From IMG/VR virus record IMGVR_UViG_3300042141_000119, positions 1-62,094 of that record: 62,094 bases of DNA. One strand, 5' to 3'. The stretch comes from a virus. This document shows positions 49,262 through 56,368 of the stretch, in pieces. Each line of letters opens with the position of its first letter. Positions within the stretch are counted from its first letter, which is position 1. The position numbers were made by a program, and so were the translations under genes. The notes beneath the pieces were generated by a model. The model was not told the DNA's origin, ran no database searches, and saw only the letters and a program-made list of their open reading frames with translations.

Positions 49262-49966
49262 CTACGAATGTGAGTCAACTGTTTTTCGAGGAGGACGGCC
49301 GCGCCGTAACGTGACGCCCTGCTCGCGAAGCAGTCGGCGCGCTGTAGCCACGCAGCAGCCAATCGCAGAGGCTACCTGACAGACGCGCTTGCCTTCGTCG
49401 TGAAGCCTCCTCGCCAATTCGCGACCGGCTTGCTTAGGCCGTCCTCGAACGCCACGACTAATCCGAATTGCCGGAGGGCTACGACGCTCGCCACGCGCCA
49501 CAGCAGCCTCGTGCTCCATGATCTTCCGCTTGGCCTCGCCGTAAGCGGCAGAAGCCTGCTCGACTGTCGAGAACACCCCCAAATACAGAGTTTTATTGCG
49601 GTGACTTATGCAAGCCCCGTATGGGGAAACTCCCGAAAGGCGATTGAGGTAGACGCCCGGCGGAATCGGCTTCGACCGCATCTTTGGCACGGTGCAGTTG
49701 TGGGCGTTCAACGACAGCGTTGTCGCCCGCAGATTGCACAGCCGGTTGTCCGTTCGGTCCCCGTTGATGTGGTCGATATAGCGAGGAACGCTCCCGTCGC
49801 CGTACTCCCATGCCCACACAAGGCGGTGCATCGACACCCACCGCGTCCGCTTGCCATCGCTCCAAGCGTGACGGACGTATCCGCCAGCAGACTTCTGCCA
49901 CGACATCCGCTGCAAGCGGGCCGCGAACTTCTCGTCGTACTTCACCGGCAGGTCTGTGATGTCCAT
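49262..49966 (-). CDS. HNH homing-type endonuclease with AP2 domain
   Basis: 234 residues. HNH domain at about 35-90: HRLVWAWEYG, YIDHINGDRTDNRLCNLRAT, LNAHN. AP2-like DNA-binding module at about 105-145: GVYLNRLSGVSPYGACISHR then KTLYLGVFSTVEQASAAYGE. The C-terminal 60 residues carry a helix-turn-helix (QVASAIGCCVATARRLLREQ) and basic tail. Freestanding HNH/AP2 proteins cut DNA at specific sites and spread by homing. It lies at the divergence point of the two units. Confidence 0.9.
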   Translation of the reverse strand: MDITDLPVKYDEKFAARLQRMSWQKSAGGYVRHAWSDGKRTRWVSMHRLVWAWEYGDGSVPRYIDHINGDRTDNRLCNLRATTLSLNAHNCTVPKMRSKPIPPGVYLNRLSGVSPYGACISHRNKTLYLGVFSTVEQASAAYGEAKRKIMEHEAAVARGERRSPPAIRISRGVRGRPKQAGRELARRLHDEGKRVCQVASAIGCCVATARRLLREQGVTLRRGRPPRKTVDSHS

Positions 49967-50276
49967 GCCGCTGATTGTCGGTGCGGAAAATGATGTAGAT
50001 AGTCATGGGAGCTTGGGAACGACCTGTTTCTGGAAACTTTTGGCGGGGGGAATGTAAGTAAGTGCGTTCGCACGCGGGGGGGCTCGGGGGCCGGTCCCTC
50101 GCGTGCGTTCCATCTACCCGCCGCAAAAGGACTTCCGTTTCACGCTTGCGACCGATAGCGGGAAACGGCCTGCCGAAACCCTTGTTTTCTCCGGTCCATC
50201 CCCTCTGCGGAGTCTGTCTTGTGTCAGCACGGAGACGACGAGTGATCGTCACTGTGACTGACACGGAGTCCCTGCC
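49967..50276. promoter_or_regulatory. Divergent control region between leftward and rightward units
   Basis: 310 bases without a convincing gene. It must hold promoters for the HNH/SSB side and the rightward unit, though I cannot pick convincing -35/-10 boxes. Contents: an AT-richer stretch near 49990-50060, an inverted repeat GCACGCG (50070-50076) with CGCGTGC (50100-50106) enclosing a G-rich loop, the first copy of the 15-bp element (50202-50216), and a nested hairpin GTGTCAG...CTGACAC (50221-50264) before the first small gene. Confidence 0.6.
50202..50216 (+). promoter_or_regulatory. 15-bp element, copy 1 (CCTCTGCGGAGTCTG)
   Basis: First copy, with no gene before it. Followed by the nested hairpin at 50221-50264 and the Shine-Dalgarno of the gene at 50277. 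The downstream bases TCTT.TGTC.GCAC are shared with copy 2 only. Confidence 0.8.
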
Positions 50277-50405
50277 ATGCACCGCCTCGTTCGACACTGC
50301 ATCCGTTCCTTCGATGCCCGCTACGCCATGTTCCTTGTCATCCACAATGGCGACACTTGGCGGGCTCTCGATTCGGCACTGATCGCAAGCGTGCCGATCC
50401 GCTGA
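50277..50405 (+). CDS. Small protein, first gene of the rightward unit
   Basis: 42 residues, MHRLVRHCIRSFDARYAMFL then VIHNGDTWRALDSALIASV. GGAG is eight bases before ATG 50277. A small basic then mixed protein without known relatives. As the first gene after the control region it is likely transcribed first after entry. Confidence 0.6.
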   Translation: MHRLVRHCIRSFDARYAMFLVIHNGDTWRALDSALIASVPIR

Positions 50406-50410
50406 TTCCG

Positions 50411-50425
50411 CCTCTGCGGAGTCTG
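50411..50425 (+). promoter_or_regulatory. 15-bp element, copy 2
   Basis: CCTCTGCGGAGTCTG, five bases after the stop of the 42-residue gene. Followed by the hairpin GCACCA-CGT-TGGTGC at 50436-50450 and then the next start. Confidence 0.85.
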
Positions 50426-50485
50426 TCTTTTGTCGGCACCACGTTGGTGCTGGCTGTCCCGTGTCTCTCACTGATGGAGTGTTCC

Positions 50486-50608
50486 ATGTTTCGCCGCCTG
50501 TCGTTCCACGAGATTTACAACACGATCCACGCTCACGAGTCGTGGCGGTGGGATCGCTGGGACTGTCTGTGGGTTTCGCTGGCAGTCTACGTCGATTCGA
50601 TGCCGTGA
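50486..50608 (+). CDS. Small Trp-rich protein
   Basis: 40 residues, MFRRLSFHEIYNTIHAHESW then RWDRWDCLWVSLAVYVDSMP, with five tryptophans. GGAG lies 6 bases before ATG 50486; an in-frame ATG at 50474 would destroy the spacing. It could associate with a membrane surface. No relatives known to me. Confidence 0.62.
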   Translation: MFRRLSFHEIYNTIHAHESWRWDRWDCLWVSLAVYVDSMP

Positions 50609-50612
50609 ATCG

Positions 50613-50627
50613 CCGCTGCGGAGTCTG
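50613..50627 (+). promoter_or_regulatory. 15-bp element, copy 3
   Basis: Exact consensus CCGCTGCGGAGTCTG, four bases after a stop codon. Followed by GCGGGG (50635-50640) pairing with CCCCGC (50654-50659) and then the start at 50715. Confidence 0.88.
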
Positions 50628-50714
50628 GATGGTAGCGGGGCTTGCTTCGGCTTCCCCGCCTCCACCCGCACTTCGCGGGACTGTTCGGTTGTTCTTTCAC
50701 TGAGGAGATTTCCC

Positions 50715-51164
50715 ATGACTGTTGCTGACATGAAGGCCGCTGTTGCTCTTGCCGTCGAGCAGGTTCTCGGACTGGTTCAGGCGGACGCGGCACCTCCGGC
50801 CCCTGCGGTGGACCCGACTCCCGCACCCGTGCGGAAGCGCAAGGGCAATCCCGAAGCCCTCAAGCGTTGGCGCGACGAGCAGAAGGCCGCGAAGGCGAGC
50901 GGCACGGCCAAGCCCGCGAAGGCCGCGAAGCCTGCGGCACGGCCCGCTGCGGAGTCGAAGAAGCAGACCCCGAAGCCCGGAACGTGGACGGTCAAGAAGC
51001 ACACCACGCAGAAGGGCGTGGAAGGCAAGATCGTCACCGTCGGGCCGTTCTCCGCGTGGCTCCCGACTGGCGATGCCGAGAAGGAACAGGCCGCCATCGA
51101 CGCGATCAACCTCGTGTTCCGCTCGACTGCGGCCGTCGATCTTGCGAAGGCCATTCGGGCCTAG
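50715..51164 (+). CDS. Basic Ala/Lys/Pro-rich protein
   Basis: 149 residues. A helical start (VADMKAAVALAVEQVLGLVQ), an Ala/Pro/Lys-rich histone-like central stretch (EALKRWRDEQKAAKASGTAK) and a folded C-terminal part GTWTVKKHTTQKGVEGKIVT. DNA or RNA binding is likely from composition. GAGGAGATTTCCC precedes the start. It contains a 13-base match to the 15-bp element (50944-50956). Confidence 0.68.
   Translation: MTVADMKAAVALAVEQVLGLVQADAAPPAPAVDPTPAPVRKRKGNPEALKRWRDEQKAAKASGTAKPAKAAKPAARPAAESKKQTPKPGTWTVKKHTTQKGVEGKIVTVGPFSAWLPTGDAEKEQAAIDAINLVFRSTAAVDLAKAIRA
50944..50956 (+). repeat. Partial 15-bp element inside a coding region
   Basis: CCGCTGCGGAGTC, identical to the first 13 bases of the element, in frame as Ala-Ala-Glu-Ser. 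May be chance from preferred codons. Confidence 0.4.
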
Positions 51165-51179
51165 TCGCTGCGGAGTCTG
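51165..51179 (+). promoter_or_regulatory. 15-bp element, copy 4
   Basis: TCGCTGCGGAGTCTG, directly after the TAG of the basic protein. Hairpin CACCCTG (51201-51207) with CAGGGTG (51222-51228) follows, then a 100-base leader to the next start. Confidence 0.85.
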
Positions 51180-51280
51180 ACTGACGACGGCTCACACGAC
51201 GCACCCTGTCGGCTCACGCTGGCAGGGTGTTCGCCTGCGCCGTTGCAGGAGTTCGTTTCCACCAACAGGAGAGTATCGCT

Positions 51281-51526
51281 ATGGCATCTGTGCCGACGTA
51301 CACGCCCGAAGATGCACCGCAGTGGGTCCGCGATGTAGTCGAGAACCTTCAACGCGAACACGACAAGCGCGTCGAGGAGTACACGAAGCTGGAGGATGCG
51401 CTTCCACGCGGACGCGAGAGGGACGCGATCCTCTTTGCGGCCAACACCCTCCGCGACACCGGGCACCCGCGCGATGCAAACATCCTTGAGCTTTACATGG
51501 AGCGGCTGGTCACGTTCGACGGCTGA
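51281..51526 (+). CDS. Hypothetical small protein
   Basis: 81 residues from ATG 51281 with AGGAGAG upstream. Charged and helical (VRDVVENLQREHDKRVEEYT, RDAILFAANTLRDTGHPRDA). No family recognised. Has its own element-plus-hairpin leader. Confidence 0.65.
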   Translation: MASVPTYTPEDAPQWVRDVVENLQREHDKRVEEYTKLEDALPRGRERDAILFAANTLRDTGHPRDANILELYMERLVTFDG

Positions 51527-51541
51527 CCGCTGTGGAGTCTG
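51527..51541 (+). promoter_or_regulatory. 15-bp element, copy 5
   Basis: CCGCTGTGGAGTCTG, one mismatch, directly after a TGA. Followed by two hairpins, the second with a T-run. Confidence 0.83.
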
Positions 51542-51590
51542 GGATACGGGGCAGGACTGACACTGCCCCCAATCCTGCACTCGCAGGCTG

Positions 51591-51620
51591 CACCCATCGC
51601 ACGTTGCGGTGGGTGTTTTT
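51591..51620 (+). terminator. Terminator-like hairpin in the leader of the next gene
   Basis: CACCCATCGCA pairs with TGCGGTGGGTG over 11 bp (one G-T) around CGT, then TTTTTG. Lies between copy 5 and the start at 51649, the position of an attenuator. Confidence 0.8.
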
Positions 51621-51648
51621 GTTTCCACGTTTCCATGAGGAGTTTCCC

Positions 51649-51882
51649 ATGACCCATCGTGACATCACAGCCGTTCGCAACAGCACGGGCCGCGTCGAGG
51701 CCGCAGTGTTCCCCGCAGACGGAGGCTTCTACTTCCTCGACGTTCGCTCTGACGCCCCGCCGGTCGGCCCGTTCCCCACGCGGGAGCGTGCGGCTGCGTC
51801 CGCCGACATCAACGTCGAACTCGACCGGGAACTGGACCGGATGCTGACGCCGATGGTCGGCAAGGACCGCTGCGTCCGCTGA
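51649..51882 (+). CDS. Hypothetical small protein
   Basis: 77 residues from ATG 51649 (GAGGAG upstream). Beta/alpha: DITAVRNSTGRVEAAVFPAD, GFYFLDVRSDAPPVGPFPTR and an acidic helix ADINVELDRELDRMLTPM. Two genes in a row share this leader, as the next start is 12 bases on. Confidence 0.65.
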   Translation: MTHRDITAVRNSTGRVEAAVFPADGGFYFLDVRSDAPPVGPFPTRERAAASADINVELDRELDRMLTPMVGKDRCVR

Positions 51883-51894
51883 AAGGAGCAACCC

Positions 51895-52083
51895 ATGATC
51901 GTCAAGGTCGAACAGTGCTACTGCGGTCACGACAAGTACCGGTTTCGACTGACGCTGCCAGACGGCAAGCGTGAGTTTGTGCCGGGCCGCGAGTGGACCC
52001 GCACAGTGGCGACGGACGCACTCAACGTACTGGAGCGTGTCTACGGAGCCAGACGTTCCCGCATCCGCTTTCGGCACGTTTAG
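51895..52083 (+). CDS. Hypothetical small protein
   Basis: 62 residues, VKVEQCYCGHDKYRFRLTLP, DGKREFVPGREWTRTVATDA and a basic end RRSRIRFRHV. AAAGGAG precedes ATG 51895. Its TAG is immediately followed by copy 6 of the element. Confidence 0.65.
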   Translation: MIVKVEQCYCGHDKYRFRLTLPDGKREFVPGREWTRTVATDALNVLERVYGARRSRIRFRHV

Positions 52084-52098
52084 CCGCTGCGGAGTCTG
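52084..52098 (+). promoter_or_regulatory. 15-bp element, copy 6
   Basis: Exact consensus directly after TAG, followed by ACTTTTGC and hairpin GGGGCCAG (52111-52118) with CTGGCCCC (52134-52141). Confidence 0.88.
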
Positions 52099-52168
52099 AC
52101 TTTTGCGAACGGGGCCAGTCGTCATGGTGGCGGCTGGCCCCGTCGCGTTTCACACGAGGAGGTTCTCG

Positions 52169-52486
52169 ATGATCGCTGCTGTTGAGCCCCGCGAATACTG
52201 CCTGTCACGCACTGGCGTGATCCAGAATCCGGGCATGTTCGAGGGGTGCATGTTGTGGGTGCCGTACTTCTGGGACATCGCCCTCGACGGTCTGTACGAC
52301 GAGCTTCCGGGCGGCGTCCTGTCAGTGACGGTCGAGAAAGAGGACAAGGACTACTTCGCCTCTCTCGTGCGGGACAACCGCGATCCCACGCTCGACCAGC
52401 CCCTGCGGGAAGTGGCCCGCATGATCCGCCGCCGCCGACGCATCCGCCTTGTGCAGCGTGACGACGGCTTCGTCTGCGAAGCGTAG
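52169..52486 (+). CDS. Hypothetical protein
   Basis: 105 residues from ATG 52169 with GAGGAGG upstream (an earlier in-frame ATG overlaps the hairpin and is unlikely). Contains MFEGCMLWVPYFWDIALDGL and a basic helix EVARMIRRRRRIRLVQRDDG. No family recognised. Confidence 0.65.
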   Translation: MIAAVEPREYCLSRTGVIQNPGMFEGCMLWVPYFWDIALDGLYDELPGGVLSVTVEKEDKDYFASLVRDNRDPTLDQPLREVARMIRRRRRIRLVQRDDGFVCEA

Positions 52487-52495
52487 CGGAAATCA

Positions 52496-52510
52496 CCGCT
52501 GCGGAGTCTT
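52496..52510 (+). promoter_or_regulatory. 15-bp element, copy 7
   Basis: CCGCTGCGGAGTCTT, nine bases after the stop. Followed by a GCCGTCGGC...GCCGTCGGC near-palindrome at about 52518-52540. Confidence 0.83.
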
Positions 52511-52571
52511 GATTCTGGCCGTCGGCGCGTTGCCGTCGGCTGTCCCTTGTCCCTGTTTCTGAGGAGCTTCT

Positions 52572-52739
52572 ATGCGCACGAAGATTGCCAACACGATCCG
52601 TTTCATTCGCCTCTCCGACGCCGCCCGCAAGCTGGGGGCACAGTCCAAGCGTCAGTTCGTGGCCGACTTCCGCACGCTCACCAACAAGGAGCGACGCGAG
52701 ATCGCGGAACTCCTGAGTGAGAAGGAGGGCCGACAGTGA
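52572..52739 (+). CDS. Small basic protein
   Basis: 55 residues, MRTKIANTIRFIRLSDAARK then SKRQFVADFRTLTNKERREI. Helical and basic; could bind nucleic acid. GAGGAGC precedes the start; the GTGA overlap at its end couples it to the following gene. Confidence 0.65.
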   Translation: MRTKIANTIRFIRLSDAARKLGAQSKRQFVADFRTLTNKERREIAELLSEKEGRQ

Positions 52740-52972
52740 AGGCCAGCTACGAGGCGATGCGGCACGGCCTGCGGATGCTGCGGTCACACTTTGCCGTCCT
52801 TTCGGGCGAAGAGATGGGCCCATCGCAGTCATCGTGGCAGGACGTAGCCGCAGACTGTGCCGCAACGCTGCGGCAACTGGCGGAACTGCTCGATGCGGCA
52901 CGCGACGGGAAGGCCGAACCCTTCCTTGTGTTCCCGTCGCTGGACGACTTGGACGGGGAGGCTGACGCATGA
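52736..52972 (+). CDS. Hypothetical helical protein
   Basis: 78 residues from GTG 52736 (GTGA overlap). YEAMRHGLRMLRSHFAVLSG, DVAADCAATLRQLAELLDAA and an acidic end (FPSLDDLDGEADA). Coupled in a three-gene set with its neighbours. Confidence 0.62.
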   Translation: MKASYEAMRHGLRMLRSHFAVLSGEEMGPSQSSWQDVAADCAATLRQLAELLDAARDGKAEPFLVFPSLDDLDGEADA

Positions 52973-53181
52973 GGTACGACGTTCTGTCGCCCGATGGAAT
53001 CTCAATCCATCACGAGGACACCTACCCAAGCCGTGCCGCTGCGGAGTCTGCACTGCGGGAGTGGGCCAAGAGGTTCGAGTTTCAAGGCTTTTATTCCACG
53101 AGTCGGCGGGAGCGTATCCCGCTGGACGAACTGCCCGGCAGGTGCCGGATCGTGGAAGCAGCCACAGATGACGACGACTGA
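52969..53181 (+). CDS. Hypothetical small protein containing an element copy
   Basis: 70 residues from an ATGA overlap. Pattern RYDVLSPDGISIHHEDTYPS, AAAESALREWAKRFEFQGFY, acidic tail TDDDD. The AAAES part is encoded by an exact copy of the 15-bp element (53036-53050). Similar phage proteins of unknown function interpret this region as a small alpha/beta fold. Confidence 0.65.
   Translation: MRYDVLSPDGISIHHEDTYPSRAAAESALREWAKRFEFQGFYSTSRRERIPLDELPGRCRIVEAATDDDD
53036..53050 (+). repeat. 15-bp element, exact copy inside a coding region
   Basis: CCGCTGCGGAGTCTG, full consensus, coding for part of Ala-Ala-Ala-Glu-Ser-Ala. Preceded by GTG rather than a stop, without a following hairpin. Confidence 0.6.
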
Positions 53182-53197
53182 TCGTCGCGGCGGATAG

Positions 53198-53212
53198 CCG
53201 CTGCGGAGTCTG
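53198..53212 (+). promoter_or_regulatory. 15-bp element, copy 9
   Basis: Exact consensus 16 bases after a stop, followed by GTTTTTGC and a terminator-like hairpin, then the amidoligase start. Confidence 0.88.
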
Positions 53213-53222
53213 GTTTTTGCAG

Positions 53223-53255
53223 GGCCGTCCCAACGTGGGGCGGCCTTTTCTTTTT
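53223..53255 (+). terminator. Terminator-like hairpin before the amidoligase gene
   Basis: GGCCGTCCC pairs with GGGGCGGCC over 9 bp around AACGT, followed by TTTTCTTTTT. It lies upstream of the amidoligase start at 53275 and after element copy 9. Confidence 0.85.
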
Positions 53256-53274
53256 CACCACTGAGGTACGAGCG

Positions 53275-54405
53275 ATGCCAACTGAGGAACAGTACGACGA
53301 GAACGGGTGGGACGCACTCGGCCGCCACAGAGACACGGGAAACACTTACGACCCGGATGGCTACGACATCGACGGCAACAGCCGATGCGACAACGGCGAC
53401 TGCGACGACGACACCTGCGAACGCTGCCACCCGGAGCCGGAGCCGGAGCCAGAGGACGACGAGACGTTCGATGAACAGCTGCACGCTTACAACGCGAAGG
53501 CCACCGACATTCACGGCTGGTTCTACGCCCCGATGCGGCTGGCAAACGGCGGCTGGTCAGCGGACAGAACGCTGTACGCAGGCCACGAGATTGAGATGTA
53601 CTCGGACAACGAGGACTATGACGACGTTCTGACAGTCCTTCGCCAGCTTGACACGCCGTACCGAAACCTCAACCCGCAGACGCGAACGAACCGCTGTGCG
53701 ATTGCCAAGCACGACGGCTCGCTCGACGTTCAAGACGGCGGCTTCGAGGCCGTGACCGTGCCGCTCACACGGGCACAGACCTACGGCATCTTCGAGTCGT
53801 TCAAGATCGTCGGCGACGGCAACTGCTCGGCGTGGAACATGGGCAACGAGGTGGGGCATCACATCCACCTGTCTCGTGCAGCCATCGGCCCGCTGACGCT
53901 CGGCAAGCTGCTCGTGTTCGCCAATGCGGACGCCAATCAGAGGTTCGTGGAGCGTGTGGCCTGCCGCCCGGCAGAGTTCAACGGCTTCTCCTCGAAGAAG
54001 CTGACTGACGCCATGCGGGAGGAGCCGAACGGCGACAGGTACGAGGTCATCAACGTGACCACGCACACGGTCGAGTTCCGCATGTTCAAGTCGAACCTCA
54101 TGACCAGAGCGATCCTCAAGAACTACGAGTTCGCCGTGTCGCTCACGCGGTACTGCGAGCAAGTGACGCACGGCATGGACACAGAGCCGGAGTGGAGCAG
54201 CCACCCGCTGCACTACTTGCAGTACCGGCGATGGGTCGCGGAACACCACGCCGAGTATCCGTACCTGCACCAGTTCTTCCTGGCTCACCCGTCAATGAGC
54301 CAGAACTACCGCTCCAGCAAGGGGCTCAAGGCCAACGCCATCCCGAAGGATCGCAGCCCCAAGTTCGCGTTCATCCGCACGCTGTCGGCCGCTGGCGGTG
54401 CCTGA
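53275..54405 (+). CDS. Amidoligase (COOH-NH2 ligase, glutamine-synthetase-like)
   Basis: 376 residues. The amidoligase signatures are all present: GHEIEM at 103-108, KHDGSL at 145-150 then GFEAVTVPL, GHHIHLS at 194-200, and TVEFRMF at 265-271 with preceding VIN. They supply the metal and ATP ligands for making an amide bond between a carboxylate and an amine. A 60-residue N-terminal extension is acidic with four Cys (CDNGDCDDDTCERC) and may bind metal. The next gene is a class II glutamine amidotransferase, which could supply ammonia. The target (a peptide, protein or cell-wall component) is unknown. GAGG precedes the start. Confidence 0.88.
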   Translation: MPTEEQYDENGWDALGRHRDTGNTYDPDGYDIDGNSRCDNGDCDDDTCERCHPEPEPEPEDDETFDEQLHAYNAKATDIHGWFYAPMRLANGGWSADRTLYAGHEIEMYSDNEDYDDVLTVLRQLDTPYRNLNPQTRTNRCAIAKHDGSLDVQDGGFEAVTVPLTRAQTYGIFESFKIVGDGNCSAWNMGNEVGHHIHLSRAAIGPLTLGKLLVFANADANQRFVERVACRPAEFNGFSSKKLTDAMREEPNGDRYEVINVTTHTVEFRMFKSNLMTRAILKNYEFAVSLTRYCEQVTHGMDTEPEWSSHPLHYLQYRRWVAEHHAEYPYLHQFFLAHPSMSQNYRSSKGLKANAIPKDRSPKFAFIRTLSAAGGA

Positions 54406-54445
54406 CACTCTTCCACCACCAACCACCCACACAGGAGACACACGC

Positions 54446-55291
54446 ATGTGCCTTGCAATCTACAAGCCCGCCGACACCGCCCCTGACTGGACCGCCTACG
54501 AGAACGGCCACCTACAGAACAGCGACTCGTGGGGGTTTGCCGCAGTCGTTGACGGACAGATCGTCACGCGATGCGGCATCGGGAAGTTCACAGAGTTCCG
54601 CGAAGCCTTCGAGCCGTATGCCGACAAGCAGGCCATCATTCACTTCCGATGGGCCACGCACGGCAAGAAGGACGAGGCGAACTGCCACCCGTTCATGGTC
54701 AGTGCGCACCTCGCCATGATCCACAACGGTGTCATCCGCATCAAGTGCGACGAGAACCCGTCCATGTCTGACACTTGGCACTTCAATGAACTGGTTCTCA
54801 AGCCGATGCACGAGCGCGACCCCGACTTCTACGGTCGGCCCGATGTCATCTTCTCGCAGGAACTGGCACACGACAGCAGCAAGTTCGTGTTCCTGCGGGC
54901 CGACGGCGACTACCAAATCTGGAACGCCGATGACGGGGAGTGGGAGCGCGACGGCCACTGGTACAGCAACGACTCCTACGAGGGCTACGGGATGCGGGGT
55001 GCCAGCCGGTCGGCGTCAACCACAAAGAGCAGCATCGGCTTCGATGCAGCCATCCGCTCAGACGCACCGACTTCGCGGTACGACGACGAGGACGAGAAGC
55101 TGTGGCGACGCGAGGCTGAGGCTGTCTGCGTGTCTGCCGGTTACTACGACGAGGATGCGGACGAGACAGACCACTACACGCAGATTCGCATTGACGATCT
55201 TCGGACGTACGGAATGTCGGAGTCTGCCATCGAGGAAGTCCTCAAGATTTTCGGGGCGTGTGGCCTCGAAGCACTGCACGACGCTTACTGA
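54446..55291 (+). CDS. Class II glutamine amidotransferase
   Basis: 281 residues starting MCLAIYKP; removal of Met would expose Cys2 as the N-terminal nucleophile. Other GATase II elements: WGFAAV near 29-34, HFRWATHG at 66-73, HPF at 81-83 and IHNGVI at 92-97. It would hydrolyse glutamine to release ammonia. No synthetase domain is fused; the last 90 residues are acidic with a C-terminal helical part. The partner is probably the amidoligase immediately upstream. CAGGAG precedes ATG 54446. Confidence 0.9.
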   Translation: MCLAIYKPADTAPDWTAYENGHLQNSDSWGFAAVVDGQIVTRCGIGKFTEFREAFEPYADKQAIIHFRWATHGKKDEANCHPFMVSAHLAMIHNGVIRIKCDENPSMSDTWHFNELVLKPMHERDPDFYGRPDVIFSQELAHDSSKFVFLRADGDYQIWNADDGEWERDGHWYSNDSYEGYGMRGASRSASTTKSSIGFDAAIRSDAPTSRYDDEDEKLWRREAEAVCVSAGYYDEDADETDHYTQIRIDDLRTYGMSESAIEEVLKIFGACGLEALHDAY

Positions 55292-55301
55292 TGGAGCAGG
55301 C

Positions 55302-55520
55302 ATGGGCGCGTTCTGGTTTCACTACAACAAGCCCGCATCGCGGGCGGCGGGCCATCCGGTAATGACGGTCCACCACAGGGACGCCTGCATCTTGGTTCGC
55401 AAGATCGTGTGTTCGGTCCCGGTGCGTAGCCGGGAGCGCAGGACACAGCCCCATGTCGTGATCGCTGGCAGAGGACTCGTCCGCATCGCTGGCGACACGG
55501 CATACATCGAGAAGGAATGA
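55302..55520 (+). CDS. Hypothetical small protein after the GATase
   Basis: 72 residues from ATG 55302 with GGAGCAGG upstream. GAFWFHYNKPASRAAGHPVM, VHHRDACILVRKIVCSVPVR and VIAGRGLVRIAGDTAYIEKE suggest a small beta-rich protein. Third gene of the amidoligase sub-operon; could be its substrate or a partner. Confidence 0.65.
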   Translation: MGAFWFHYNKPASRAAGHPVMTVHHRDACILVRKIVCSVPVRSRERRTQPHVVIAGRGLVRIAGDTAYIEKE

Positions 55521-55541
55521 CTGGCGAACGGCGGGGATTTC

Positions 55542-55556
55542 CCGCTGCGGAGTCTG
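55542..55556 (+). promoter_or_regulatory. 15-bp element, copy 10
   Basis: Exact consensus 21 bases after the stop of the amidoligase sub-operon, followed by the terminator-like hairpin at 55566. Confidence 0.88.
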
Positions 55557-55565
55557 GTTAGTAGC

Positions 55566-55600
55566 GGCCGGTGGCATGGTGCCATCGGCCTTTCTCTTTT
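55566..55600 (+). terminator. Terminator-like hairpin before the clamp-like gene
   Basis: GGCCGGTGGCA pairs with TGCCATCGGCC over 11 bp (one G-T) around TGG, then TTTCTCTTTT. Lies between element copy 10 and the Shine-Dalgarno GGAGG. Confidence 0.87.
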
Positions 55601-55612
55601 CTGGAGGTTCAC

Positions 55613-56353
55613 ATGAAGATTCCTGCGTTCATCAAACGACTGGCGGCAGTGTGCGACAGGGAGTCGGCACGGTTCGCACTCGGCGGCGTCAAGTGCGAGA
55701 GCGATGGCAAGACCGCCAAGCTCACGGCAACAGACGGCCGCATCCTTGCCACTGTTCACTGGAAGGACGACGACCCGGCGACGGTGGACATGGTTGCCGA
55801 CGCTCGGCAACTCTCGTCGCTCCCAGCGAAGGCTTTCCTGCATCCGAAGGGCGTGTGGTTCGACGGCTCGACGCTGCGAGCCACCGTCGGGACGGACAAG
55901 ACTGCCACAAAGGTCGATGCAATCGACGGCAGGTTCCCGCAGTACGAGAAAGTCATGGGCATCCATGACGACCCGGCCGGGTACGTCTCCGTCAGGCTGG
56001 ACGCCGCCCTTCTCGGCAAGCTGTGCGACCTGTCGCACGCCATGAACGACGACCAGCACAAGGACAAGGGGCTGACGCTGTTCGTGAAGGATCAGCAGTC
56101 GTGCGTGTTCGCAACCACCGTCAGCGAGGACGGGCAGCACGTTGCCCGCTTCGCCATCATGCCGCTGGCGGCAGACGACGGCAGCTACAAGCACGTTTTC
56201 CCGGCCCGACCCGGTGCGGAGTCTGGGAATGGGGAGCCGCAGCCAGCCCCGCCGCCGGAGCTCATGGACGGTGACGCCATCGCAGAGGCGGTGACCCGCG
56301 AGCCCGAGCCGCTCGGCTCTCTCGTGGAGGACGGAAACCTAGCCGCAGTCTGA
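55613..56353 (+). CDS. Sliding-clamp-like (DnaN-type fold) protein
   Basis: 246 residues. FIKRLAAVCDRESARFALGG, then KTAKLTATDGRILATVHW and IDGRFPQYEKVMG are the repeating pattern of beta-clamp domains (a strand with LxATDGxxL and the D..FP.Y motif). About two clamp domains long, so shorter than a bacterial DnaN (three domains). A Pro-rich C-terminal tail follows (PQPAPPPELMDG). It may tether host polymerase or compete with the host clamp. Own element-plus-terminator leader. Confidence 0.75.
   Translation: MKIPAFIKRLAAVCDRESARFALGGVKCESDGKTAKLTATDGRILATVHWKDDDPATVDMVADARQLSSLPAKAFLHPKGVWFDGSTLRATVGTDKTATKVDAIDGRFPQYEKVMGIHDDPAGYVSVRLDAALLGKLCDLSHAMNDDQHKDKGLTLFVKDQQSCVFATTVSEDGQHVARFAIMPLAADDGSYKHVFPARPGAESGNGEPQPAPPPELMDGDAIAEAVTREPEPLGSLVEDGNLAAV
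56211..56225 (+). repeat. 15-bp element, near-exact copy inside a coding region
   Basis: CCGGTGCGGAGTCTG, one mismatch, within the clamp-like gene (codes Gly-Ala-Glu-Ser-Gly). No hairpin follows. Confidence 0.5.
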
Positions 56354-56368
56354 CCGCTGCGGAGTCTT
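56354..56368 (+). promoter_or_regulatory. 15-bp element, copy 12
   Basis: CCGCTGCGGAGTCTT directly after the TGA of the clamp-like gene. The following hairpin (56369-56388: AGTTGC/GCAACT) encloses the Shine-Dalgarno AAGGGAGG in its loop. Confidence 0.87.

Noticed and set aside
50062-50382. Plus-strand 106-residue frame
   Set aside because: It crosses the control region and the first element and hairpin in a frame other than the supported 42-residue gene, without a Shine-Dalgarno.
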